Assembly (NCBI GenBank): GCA_018334095.1
Contig: JAGXTE010000048.1
Location: forward strand, 1 to 47,796
DNA from: Nitrosarchaeum sp.
GTDB taxonomy: Archaea > Thermoproteota > Nitrososphaeria > Nitrososphaerales > Nitrosopumilaceae
Length of the DNA: 47,796 bases
Reading direction: 5' to 3'
Shown here: in pieces, positions 41,478 through 47,796 of the stretch
Position numbering within the stretch: position 1 is the stretch's first letter
Layout of the letters: each line of letters begins with the position of its first letter
Program-made: the position numbers and the translations under genes
The notes under the pieces: generated by a model
Databases searched by the model: none
What the model was told of the DNA's origin: nothing
What the model saw: the letters and a program-made list of their open reading frames with translations, nothing else

Positions 41478-41645
41478 ATGTCAAAATGTGAAGAATGTGA
41501 TGCAGATATTTCCATTCCAAAGGATGCAATGGAGGGAGAAATTGTAACATGTCCGGAATGTGGCGCAAGTTTTGAATTAGCAAAAGGCTCAGAAGGTTTC
41601 CAATTAAAGCCTGCCCAATCGGTTGGCGAGGATTGGGGGCAGTGA
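41478..41645 (+). CDS. lysW: LysW-type carrier protein 2 (lysine side) with C-terminal Gln
   Basis: 55 aa from ATG 41478: C4/C7 and C25/C28 zinc-ribbon cysteines (CEEC...CPEC), an acidic body, and the end VGEDWGQ. It is aligned without gaps to carrier 1, but the last residue is Gln (CAG) instead of the Glu that normally receives the substrate. It overlaps the ligase gene (GTGA). The frame extends upstream to 41445 inside the homocitrate synthase gene, but only the shorter form matches the family. Its neighbours (homocitrate synthase, LysX, LysK) point to lysine synthesis. Confidence 0.9.
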   Translation: MSKCEECDADISIPKDAMEGEIVTCPECGASFELAKGSEGFQLKPAQSVGEDWGQ

Positions 41646-42490
41646 GTCCTGACATTACAATTCTTTATGATACCATTCGTTGGGAAGAAAAAGCTCTGCT
41701 AGAAGCAGGTAAAAAAAAGAACATCAACATACAGATGGTAGATTGTAAGAATTTATCTTTGGATTTAGATAAAAAACCAGAAGACTATGGTCCAGTAATT
41801 CAAAGGTGTGTAAGCTATTATCGAAATTTACATTCAACTGCAGCACTTGAAGGAATGGGTGTAAATGTTGTCAATTGTCTAAATACCGGAATTTTTGCAG
41901 GAAATAAATTATTCACACACATGTTATTAAAAAAACATGGTGTTCCAACACCATATGCATCTGTAGCATTTTCAAAAGATGCAGCAATAGAACATTTAGA
42001 ATCACACGGATATCCAAAAGTAATCAAACCAACTGTAGGTAGCTGGGGAAGATTAATTTCAAAATTAAATGATAAAGATTCAGCAGAAGGGATTATTGAA
42101 AGTAGAGAAAGTATGTATCCAATATACCAAGTTCATTATTTAGAAGAATTTGTAAATAGACCACCAAGAGATATTCGAGCCATCATGGTCGGAGATAAGA
42201 TTGTTGCAGCCATTTATAGAACCTCAGGAAATGGAAATTGGAAAACAAACATGGCACTTGGTGGAACCGCAGAACCATGTAAAGTTACACCAGAGATGGA
42301 AGAGATGTGCATAAAAGCTAAAAATGCAGTTCAAGGTGACATAGTTGGAGTAGATTTGATGGAAAGTAATGAGCGAGGATTAGTAGTTCATGAAGTTAAC
42401 AATACAACTGAATATAAAAATACGGTAAGAGTATGTGGAGTAGACATACCTTCCTTGATGATTGACTACGTAATAAAAAATAAAAAGTGA
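41642..42490 (+). CDS. lysX: Alpha-aminoadipate-LysW ligase LysX
   Basis: About 282-aa ATP-grasp ligase, paralogous to the one at 35854: KPTVGSWGRLISKL, VNRPPRDIRAIMVGD, GVDLMES and HEVNNTTEYKNT. The substrate loop GNWKTN (198-203) contains the Trp also found in Thermus LysX, fitting aminoadipate. GTG 41642 overlaps the lysW2 stop (GTGA), the same coupling as in the first pair; an upstream TTG at 41633 is less likely. It would attach aminoadipate to carrier 2, provided the carrier end is suitable. Confidence 0.88.
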   Translation: MSPDITILYDTIRWEEKALLEAGKKKNINIQMVDCKNLSLDLDKKPEDYGPVIQRCVSYYRNLHSTAALEGMGVNVVNCLNTGIFAGNKLFTHMLLKKHGVPTPYASVAFSKDAAIEHLESHGYPKVIKPTVGSWGRLISKLNDKDSAEGIIESRESMYPIYQVHYLEEFVNRPPRDIRAIMVGDKIVAAIYRTSGNGNWKTNMALGGTAEPCKVTPEMEEMCIKAKNAVQGDIVGVDLMESNERGLVVHEVNNTTEYKNTVRVCGVDIPSLMIDYVIKNKK

Positions 42491-42493
42491 GAA

Positions 42494-43621
42494 TTGGAAA
42501 CAACATTTACAGTAACACCAAGATTTGCAGTAAAGATGCTAGAGAAAGCACTTAGACTGTACACACCTTCACTTAACGAAAAAGCAATGGCTGAATTTCT
42601 TGCAGATAAATGCGATGATTTAGGATTTGAAGATATTCATATAGATGAGGTAGGAAACATAATTGCAAAAAAAGGCACAGGTTCACCAAAAATATTACTA
42701 TGTGGACACATGGATGTAGTTCCAGGAAAAGTCAAAGTTAGAAAAGAAGGAGATTCGCTTTATGGTCGTGGCGCTTCAGATGCAAAGGCCCCATTAATGG
42801 CAATGCTGTTTGCCGCAGCATCAGTGCAAAACAATAACGGTACTGTGATTTTTGTAGGCACCGTAGATGAAGAAGGAAATGCAACCGGGGTGAAGAACCT
42901 AGTAAAAAATCACATGGATATAGATTATGCAGTATTTGGCGAACCAAGTGGAATTAAACAAGTCACTATTGCATACAAAGGAAGATTAGCAATTAATCTC
43001 AAAGTAAGTGTCAATGATAGTGCACATGCAAGTGCACCATGGCTTTCAAAAAATGCAATTGAAGAAACGATGATCTTTTCAAAAGAACTCAAAAAAGGCT
43101 TAGAGGCAGATCAAGATAAAAAAAGCAAAGGAATGTTGCTTACTGCAACATTAACTGAAATAAATGGTGGAACTAGCCACAACGTTACACCAAAAGAATG
43201 TGTATCCACTTTCGATATCAGAATTCCAGTAGATACTAATTGTAAGATAGTTGAGCAAAAAATTTCTGTACTTGTAAATGAAATAGCAAAAAAAAGACAA
43301 GTTGAAGCATATTATTCAATTATTGATGAGACAGAACCTTTTGAAGCACCTCATAACTCGGCCATAGTCAGAGCATTTACTTTAGGAGTCATGGATGTAG
43401 AACATACAAGACCAACGTTAATTAGAAAAACTGGAACTGGAGACATGAATGTAATAGGAAACCAATGGAGCATTCCTGTAGTCACATATGGTCCAGGAGA
43501 TCCACATGAAGCTCACACAATCGACGAAAAAGTATCCATTGACGAATATCTAAGAGGAATTGAAGTTTTAAAGAGAATGATACACCATTTAAAAAGACTA
43601 CACGATAAAAATATGCAGTAA
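42494..43621 (+). CDS. lysK: LysW-lysine/ornithine carboxypeptidase LysK
   Basis: 375-aa M20-family metallopeptidase: LLCGHMDVVPG (metal-binding His and Asp), GRGASDAKAPL, VGTVDEEGN (catalytic Glu), and late GTGDMNVIG and GDPHEAHT metal ligands. It releases lysine or ornithine from the carrier C terminus, the last step of the shared pathway. The start is a TTG (METTFTV) 3 nt after the lysX stop. Its stop overlaps the dph5 start (TAATG). Confidence 0.93.
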   Translation: METTFTVTPRFAVKMLEKALRLYTPSLNEKAMAEFLADKCDDLGFEDIHIDEVGNIIAKKGTGSPKILLCGHMDVVPGKVKVRKEGDSLYGRGASDAKAPLMAMLFAAASVQNNNGTVIFVGTVDEEGNATGVKNLVKNHMDIDYAVFGEPSGIKQVTIAYKGRLAINLKVSVNDSAHASAPWLSKNAIEETMIFSKELKKGLEADQDKKSKGMLLTATLTEINGGTSHNVTPKECVSTFDIRIPVDTNCKIVEQKISVLVNEIAKKRQVEAYYSIIDETEPFEAPHNSAIVRAFTLGVMDVEHTRPTLIRKTGTGDMNVIGNQWSIPVVTYGPGDPHEAHTIDEKVSIDEYLRGIEVLKRMIHHLKRLHDKNMQ

Positions 43622-44658
43622 TGCTTTGGTTTGTAGGTTTAGGAATTTCAGGTTCCAAATCAATTCCTGTTGAAGCTATAGAAGTTTTATCAAAAGCAGA
43701 CATCGTTTACCTTGAACAATTTACCAGTCCAATTGGAAAATCAGATTTGTTAAAAATTAAAAAAATGACAAACGGTGAAATCAGAGAAGGTAAAAGATGG
43801 CTAGTTGAAGACGGAACTGAGATTTTAAAACATGCAAAATCAAAAAAAGTAGTTTTGTTATCTTATGGAGATCCTTACATTGCCACTACACATATAGAAT
43901 TAAGAACCAGAGCCATTCAAGAAAAAATAAAGACCTATTCAATTCATGCATCATCATCTTTAACTTCAATGATAGGAGAATGTGGACTTCACTTTTACAA
44001 AGTTGGAAGAATTGCAACAATAATGAGCGAAATGAAATCACTAACAACTCCATACTATGTAATTTACAAAAATATCATAGAAGGCAATCACACAATATTA
44101 CTATTAGAGTATAATCAAGACAAAGATTTCTTTATGGATCCAAAAGATGCGTTGGTAGGATTAATAGAAACTGAAAAAGGACAAAAAAGAAATGTGATAA
44201 ATTTATCAACATATGCAATAGTTGCATCACGAATTGGATTTAAAGATCAATCAATCATATCAGGAAAAATTTCTAGTCTAAAAAAAATAGATTTTGGTAA
44301 ACCACCACATACAATCATTATAACTGGAAGACTTCATTTTACCGAGTCTGATGCATTAAAAATACTAGGAAAATGTTTAGACGAACCAAAAGATAACTCT
44401 GAAGAAACAAAGAAAATTTCAATTCAAATGATGAAAAAATATGTTCCAATGGTAAGAGAAGCGCTAGAAGAAATTACACCATACTATAAAGATCAGAAAG
44501 AATTCAGTGTAATTCTTGAAAATGCTGAATTATACATTCAAGATGCAGAGAAATTTCTTGAAGAAGGTCAAGACGAAGTTGCAATTTTGAGCATAGGTTA
44601 TGCAGATGGCTTGGTTGATGCACTTAGATTGGCAAAAGGCCTAGAACCAAAAATGTGA
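43621..44658 (+). CDS. dph5: Diphthine synthase fused to a DUF357-like domain
   Basis: Residues 1-255 are a diphthine synthase (Dph5/DphB): LWFVGLGISGSKSIP, DIVYLEQFTSP, VVLLSYGDPYIATTH, IHASSSLTSMIGECGLHFYKVGR, and INLSTYAIVASRIG. The enzyme methylates the modified His of archaeal EF2. Residues about 263-345 form an all-helical acidic domain (MVREALEEITPYYKDQ, LYIQDAEKFLEEGQDEVAILSIGYADGLVDALRL) that resembles DUF357, usually a separate small archaeal protein. A fusion would explain the excess length (345 versus about 260 aa). It overlaps lysK by 1 nt. Confidence 0.88.
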   Translation: MLWFVGLGISGSKSIPVEAIEVLSKADIVYLEQFTSPIGKSDLLKIKKMTNGEIREGKRWLVEDGTEILKHAKSKKVVLLSYGDPYIATTHIELRTRAIQEKIKTYSIHASSSLTSMIGECGLHFYKVGRIATIMSEMKSLTTPYYVIYKNIIEGNHTILLLEYNQDKDFFMDPKDALVGLIETEKGQKRNVINLSTYAIVASRIGFKDQSIISGKISSLKKIDFGKPPHTIIITGRLHFTESDALKILGKCLDEPKDNSEETKKISIQMMKKYVPMVREALEEITPYYKDQKEFSVILENAELYIQDAEKFLEEGQDEVAILSIGYADGLVDALRLAKGLEPKM

Positions 44659-44678
44659 TATTTTATCGATGAATTAAA

Positions 44679-45323
44679 GTGAGAGTAGTTTTTAAAAAAA
44701 GAACGTTGGAATCGATTGAAAAAATAATTTTGACACAGATCTATCTATCTGAAATTACTGGTAAATCATACAAAGATAATCTTAAAACAAAAAAAGGATT
44801 CACTGAAAATATTATTAATTCAAAAATTGATGAACTTGTAAAAAATAAATTAATTACTGAAGATAAAAATGCATTAACTGAATTAGGCAGATCTTCACTT
44901 AGAGTTGTTTTAGCTGGAGGAGTTTTTGATATAATTCATCCAGGACATATTCATACTCTTAATGCCGCAAAAATATTGGGTGATGTTTTGGTAGTAGTTG
45001 TAGCCACAGATAACACTGCAATAAAAATGAAAAAAAGACAACCATTACACAGTAAAGAGCAAAGACAAGAGTTGGTCAATTCACTTTCCATGGTAGATCT
45101 TTGTTTGATAGGACAAGAAGATGATATTTTCAAGACTGTAAATCTTGTAAAACCACAAATAATTGCATTAGGGTATGATCAAGTACATCAAGAGAAATTT
45201 ATCATAGAAGGGTGTAAAAAAATAAATCTTGATGCAAGAGTTGCCAGATTACAATCACCAATTCCTGAGAGTTCAAGCTCAAAAATTCAAAAAGAATATG
45301 GTGAATCTATTCATGGAATTTAG
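44679..45323 (+). CDS. ribL: FAD synthase RibL (FMN adenylyltransferase) with N-terminal extension
   Basis: 214 aa. Residues about 75-205 are a nucleotidyltransferase fold with GGVFDIIHPGHIHTL (HxGH at 87-90), the KMKKRQPLHSKEQRQELV loop and an ALGYDQ segment, as in archaeal RibL, which makes FAD from FMN and ATP. Residues 1-70 are an added helical region that looks like a small winged-helix domain (LTQIYLSEITGKSYKDNL...KLITEDKNALTELG). The start GTG 44679 is 20 bp after dph5. It converges with riboflavin kinase, so FMN and FAD synthesis lie together. Confidence 0.85.
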   Translation: MRVVFKKRTLESIEKIILTQIYLSEITGKSYKDNLKTKKGFTENIINSKIDELVKNKLITEDKNALTELGRSSLRVVLAGGVFDIIHPGHIHTLNAAKILGDVLVVVVATDNTAIKMKKRQPLHSKEQRQELVNSLSMVDLCLIGQEDDIFKTVNLVKPQIIALGYDQVHQEKFIIEGCKKINLDARVARLQSPIPESSSSKIQKEYGESIHGI

Positions 45324-45335
45324 AAGATAATAAAA

Positions 45336-46022
45336 TCATGAGTTAATCGGAATGGTTACTGTAACTGGTGAGCCATCTTCAAGTTTTCCAGTTTTTCTAA
45401 TACACACATCAGAAATTAATTCAATTATAGAATCATCATGATGTGTTCTCTCAAGAATTATCAATTCACAGTCAATAGATTGATTAATTTTTGCATGAAA
45501 ACAATTAACCCAGCCATATGTCCTTTTCCCATCTGAAAAACTATCAATTTTAATTCCATCAAGACTTTCAAATTGTTTTATAGCTTCTTGATGTACTTTT
45601 TTATTCAATTTCACATTAAGTGTTCCAGGATATGGAATGTAACCAATTTTAGATTTGAATTGTTTTGTATATCCTTTTAGAGACATATAGTATGCCCCTT
45701 CACCCATTCCAGAAACTATAGTTCCTTTTAGCTCAACAGATGATGGTGATGAATGAAGACTTTTTTGGAGTGCAGTAGATAGTTTCACCATTTCAGAAAA
45801 TCCTTTTGAAGTAATCTTTACAGAGATGTTTCTTCCATCAATTATCCTTTCAATGAATTGGTTATCTTCTAATTCAAGTAAGTGTTTTGATGCAGCTTGT
45901 TGTGATTTTTTTATATTTTTACCTAATGAGTCAGTAGTAATTGTAACAAAATTATTCTTTGCACCTTTAGAAAGAAGATAAGTGAGGGTGAGTATGTGCT
46001 GAATTTTTAGTTCAGTCATCAA
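45336..46022 (-). CDS. ribK: CTP-dependent riboflavin kinase with N-terminal winged helix
   Basis: 228 aa. Residues about 1-90 form a winged-helix domain (LTYLLSKGAKNNFVTITTDSLGKNIKKSQQAASKHLLELE) resembling archaeal RbkR regulators. Residues 95-228 are the archaeal RibK domain (ELKGTIVSGMGEGAYYMSLKGYTKQF, IGYIPYPGTLNVKL, and the C-terminal SDVCIRKTGKLEDGSPVTV). RibK phosphorylates riboflavin with CTP to FMN. In other archaea the fused form (RbkR) also regulates riboflavin genes, so this may be a regulator-enzyme. Two adjacent ATGs (46022, 46019) are possible starts. It lies 6 bp after dnaG on the same strand. Confidence 0.9.
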   Translation of the reverse strand: MMTELKIQHILTLTYLLSKGAKNNFVTITTDSLGKNIKKSQQAASKHLLELEDNQFIERIIDGRNISVKITSKGFSEMVKLSTALQKSLHSSPSSVELKGTIVSGMGEGAYYMSLKGYTKQFKSKIGYIPYPGTLNVKLNKKVHQEAIKQFESLDGIKIDSFSDGKRTYGWVNCFHAKINQSIDCELIILERTHHDDSIIELISDVCIRKTGKLEDGSPVTVTIPINS

Positions 46023-46028
46023 GTAACC

Positions 46029-47174
46029 CTATGCTACGCCTAGGTCACCGAATGTTTTTAGATTTAGCCCATCAGAGTTTGTTAATTTTGCAACTCTGTG
46101 TCCAATAACACATTGAATTCCAGCGTTTTTGGCGCCTTCTAAAAGTCTCTGGGTAATAATACCATCCAATAGAAGGTATTTGATGCCAGATTGTGTTGAG
46201 AGTTTGCTAACTACTTCACTGATTGGAACTTTGAAAATTTCTTTTTCATTTTCATCTAATGCTACAGCTTCTAGTGTCTCATTTAGATTTGGAAAAATTC
46301 TAGATGCTATTTCAGCTACAGGTTTATCATCTGAGCTTTTCAAAACAGCTACAGGTTTTCCATGTTTAATTTCATCAGCAATTGGTCTTAGAATTTCATC
46401 TATTCTTTGTGGAGTTAGTTCTTCAACTTCTACTCCAGTATCTGCTCTTAATTCATAGTCAATCTTTACAACAGATGTTAGTTCCTTTAGAATAAAACCT
46501 CCAGCTCGATCTCCATCAATAAATGCGACTACAGTATCTTTTGAAGCGCATAATTCTTTAATTGATTCATCAATTTTTGCACCTTCGATTGCAATTGCGT
46601 TATCATAACCAGCTCTTAGAAGATTAATGACATCAGCTCTACCTTCAACTAAAATTATCCATTTAGAATCAAACACTCCAGAACTACATGTTAACTTAGA
46701 TGGACCGTATGTAGACAATCTTTTGGAATCACCTTCATGAACATCTTTTAACATACTTTCTCCTTCACTAACTGTTTTTGTAGCCCAACGTTGTTTGATT
46801 TCTTTAGCACGTCTTACAATGTCATCTTTTTTTGCTGCTCTTACATCATCAATTGCTTCTAATTTAAAGACGCAATCAAATGGACCAACTTTATCAATAC
46901 TTTCAATTCCTGCGGCAATTAATGCGCAGGTATCAATATCAGTACTCATCGGAATAAGAGCATCACCATTTGTAGTATTAGAAGTAGACTTGGTGTTTAC
47001 TTCTATACGACCTACTTTAGAAACTCGTTGTAGCTCGTTCAGATTCATCTCTGGGCCTAACAATCCTTCGGTTTGACCGAAGATAGCCCCGATTATATCT
47101 GCTCGTTCAACAAGTCCGTCAACTTCAAAGGAAAGTTTAACATGATATTTGACAATTCCTGATTTATTGGACAT
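46029..47174 (-). CDS. dnaG: Archaeal DnaG-type primase (exosome-associated)
   Basis: 381 aa with a central TOPRIM domain: acidic motif ILVEGRADVINLLRAGYDNAIAIEGAKI and FIDGDRAG. The N-terminal region (IVKYHVKLSFEVDGLVERADIIGAIFGQTEGLLG) and the C-terminal DUF460-like part are characteristic of archaeal DnaG. In archaea DnaG is found with the RNA exosome and has primer-synthesis activity in vitro. The start is supported by a clear Shine-Dalgarno site; the leader of about 25-30 nt is exceptional among the mostly leaderless genes here. ribK follows 6 bp downstream. Confidence 0.94.
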   Translation of the reverse strand: MSNKSGIVKYHVKLSFEVDGLVERADIIGAIFGQTEGLLGPEMNLNELQRVSKVGRIEVNTKSTSNTTNGDALIPMSTDIDTCALIAAGIESIDKVGPFDCVFKLEAIDDVRAAKKDDIVRRAKEIKQRWATKTVSEGESMLKDVHEGDSKRLSTYGPSKLTCSSGVFDSKWIILVEGRADVINLLRAGYDNAIAIEGAKIDESIKELCASKDTVVAFIDGDRAGGFILKELTSVVKIDYELRADTGVEVEELTPQRIDEILRPIADEIKHGKPVAVLKSSDDKPVAEIASRIFPNLNETLEAVALDENEKEIFKVPISEVVSKLSTQSGIKYLLLDGIITQRLLEGAKNAGIQCVIGHRVAKLTNSDGLNLKTFGDLGVA

Positions 47175-47185
47175 ACTTTCTTCAT

Positions 47186-47191
47186 CTCCTT
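47186..47191 (-). promoter_or_regulatory. Shine-Dalgarno site of dnaG
   Basis: Minus-strand AAGGAG lies 11 nt upstream of ATG 47174. A TATA-like CATATATCG about 50 nt upstream of the ATG would give a leader long enough to contain it. Confidence 0.6.
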
Positions 47192-47327
47192 AATTATCAT
47201 AATTTTGGTGTCTATTCTCGATATATGAGGGTATCGCAAGGATTTTCAATAAAGAAATGTAATTTTATAAAAAATATTCCGAGTATAGTTTACACTAGTT
47301 AATCAAAAAATGAAAAATGTTGTTTGA

Positions 47328-47678
47328 TTATTCAGTGCTAAAGGAATGACCACATGAACAGGATTTTGTAACATTTGGATTATTGATTTTAAATCCAGAT
47401 CCCATTAGGCTTTCAATATAGTCTACATTTGCACCTTTTAGATGATCAACGCTGTAACTATCTACAAGTAGCTTGATACCAGTTTCTTCCATGACGAGGT
47501 CATCTTCTTCTGGTGCTTTTTCAAAGCCCATGCCATAAGACAGACCAGAACAACCGCCACCTTGAACATATACTCTAAGGTATTGTGGGTTATCGGCTTC
47601 TTCTTTCATGAATTCCTTGATCTTTTCAGCTGCTTTAGGTGAAACAGTGATCATTTTCTGTGTTTGTTCAGATGCCAT
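47328..47678 (-). CDS. A-type iron-sulfur carrier (IscA/ErpA/SufA family)
   Basis: 116 aa with the family cysteines C43 (GGGCSGLSY) and C107/C109 (SCSCGHSF), plus the conserved LRVYVQGGGCSG and NVDYIESLMGSGFKINNPN segments. A-type carriers hold and pass on Fe-S clusters during assembly. The paralogue (IscA, ErpA or SufA) cannot be assigned in archaea. The 153-bp gap before dnaG holds the dnaG promoter and leader and nothing else I can identify. Confidence 0.93.
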   Translation of the reverse strand: MASEQTQKMITVSPKAAEKIKEFMKEEADNPQYLRVYVQGGGCSGLSYGMGFEKAPEEDDLVMEETGIKLLVDSYSVDHLKGANVDYIESLMGSGFKINNPNVTKSCSCGHSFSTE

Positions 47679-47769
47679 AATGATACAATTGATGATTCAA
47701 ATTATAATAAGCTTTTCACCCTGAGCCTACTAGTAATTCAATAAAATAAGAAAAGAAGTTAGGTATAGC

Positions 47770-47796
47770 TTATTTTTTAGATTTATTTACAAAAGC
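47770..47796 (-). CDS. Possible C-terminal end of a further minus-strand gene
   Basis: Reading in from the window edge, the minus strand encodes AFVNKSKK and a TAA stop, with no stop before the edge. Lys-rich ends of this kind are common in this genome. Only eight codons are visible, so this is a tentative call that depends on flanking sequence. Confidence 0.25.
   Translation of the reverse strand, partial: AFVNKSKK

Noticed and set aside
1..47796. Defence island, prophage or integrated element
   Set aside because: Gene content is housekeeping or lineage-typical throughout, without integrase, transposase, att-like repeats or a clear shift in composition.

Overview
The window is a gene-dense, AT-rich (roughly one third G+C) archaeal chromosome segment. 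Its gene content points to an ammonia-oxidising thaumarchaeon of the Nitrosopumilus/Nitrosarchaeum type. The evidence is a NirK-type copper protein, a tandem-cupredoxin secreted protein, a PEFG-CTERM surface protein, archaeal Rpo7/Spt4, L15e, L31e and L39e, archaeal DnaG primase, a degenerate FtsZ-like protein, and LysW-dependent lysine/arginine synthesis. I see no rRNA, tRNA, CRISPR array, insertion sequence or phage gene. Many genes have a TATA-like box centred about 26 nt before the start codon, as expected for leaderless archaeal transcripts; I used this spacing to choose several starts.

Layout. 1-3.8 kb: end of rpo7, spt4, then NAD synthesis (nadC on +; nadA and nadX on -). 3.8-5.6 kb: two divergent exported proteins. 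5.6-11.2 kb: a tightly coupled nurA-herA-mre11-rad50 end-resection operon. 11.2-13.7 kb: an unlisted 50-aa zinc-ribbon gene, a 580-aa Kazal/double-cupredoxin protein and a short HE-motif HEAT protein. 13.8-18.7 kb: a thioredoxin-fold protein, three very small genes (two membrane peptides and a ribbon-helix-helix protein), L15e, a GC-rich three-hairpin intergenic element and several thaumarchaeal exported proteins. 18.8-25 kb: serA-like dehydrogenase, nirK, class II fumarase-type lyase, tRNA methylthiotransferase and FtsZ-like protein. 25-30.6 kb: L31e with a long repetitive tail, L39e, a Nudix hydrolase, metF and a methionine synthase split over two genes. 30.7-34.4 kb: an MFS transporter and a sulfonate/nitrate-type ABC importer.

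34.5-43.6 kb is the functional centrepiece: argG-lysW1-argX-lysY-lysZ-lysJ-lysM-homocitrate synthase-lysW2-lysX-lysK. Single reductase, kinase, aminotransferase and hydrolase genes are flanked by two carrier/ligase pairs, one beside argG and one beside homocitrate synthase. This is the arrangement expected if arginine and lysine share the middle enzymes but use separate carriers. The two LysW carriers differ at the residue that receives the substrate (C-terminal Glu versus Gln), which I regard as the most interesting observation here.

43.6-47.8 kb: diphthine synthase fused to a DUF357-like domain, a convergent FAD synthase/riboflavin kinase pair, dnaG, an A-type Fe-S carrier, and the last codons of one more minus-strand gene.
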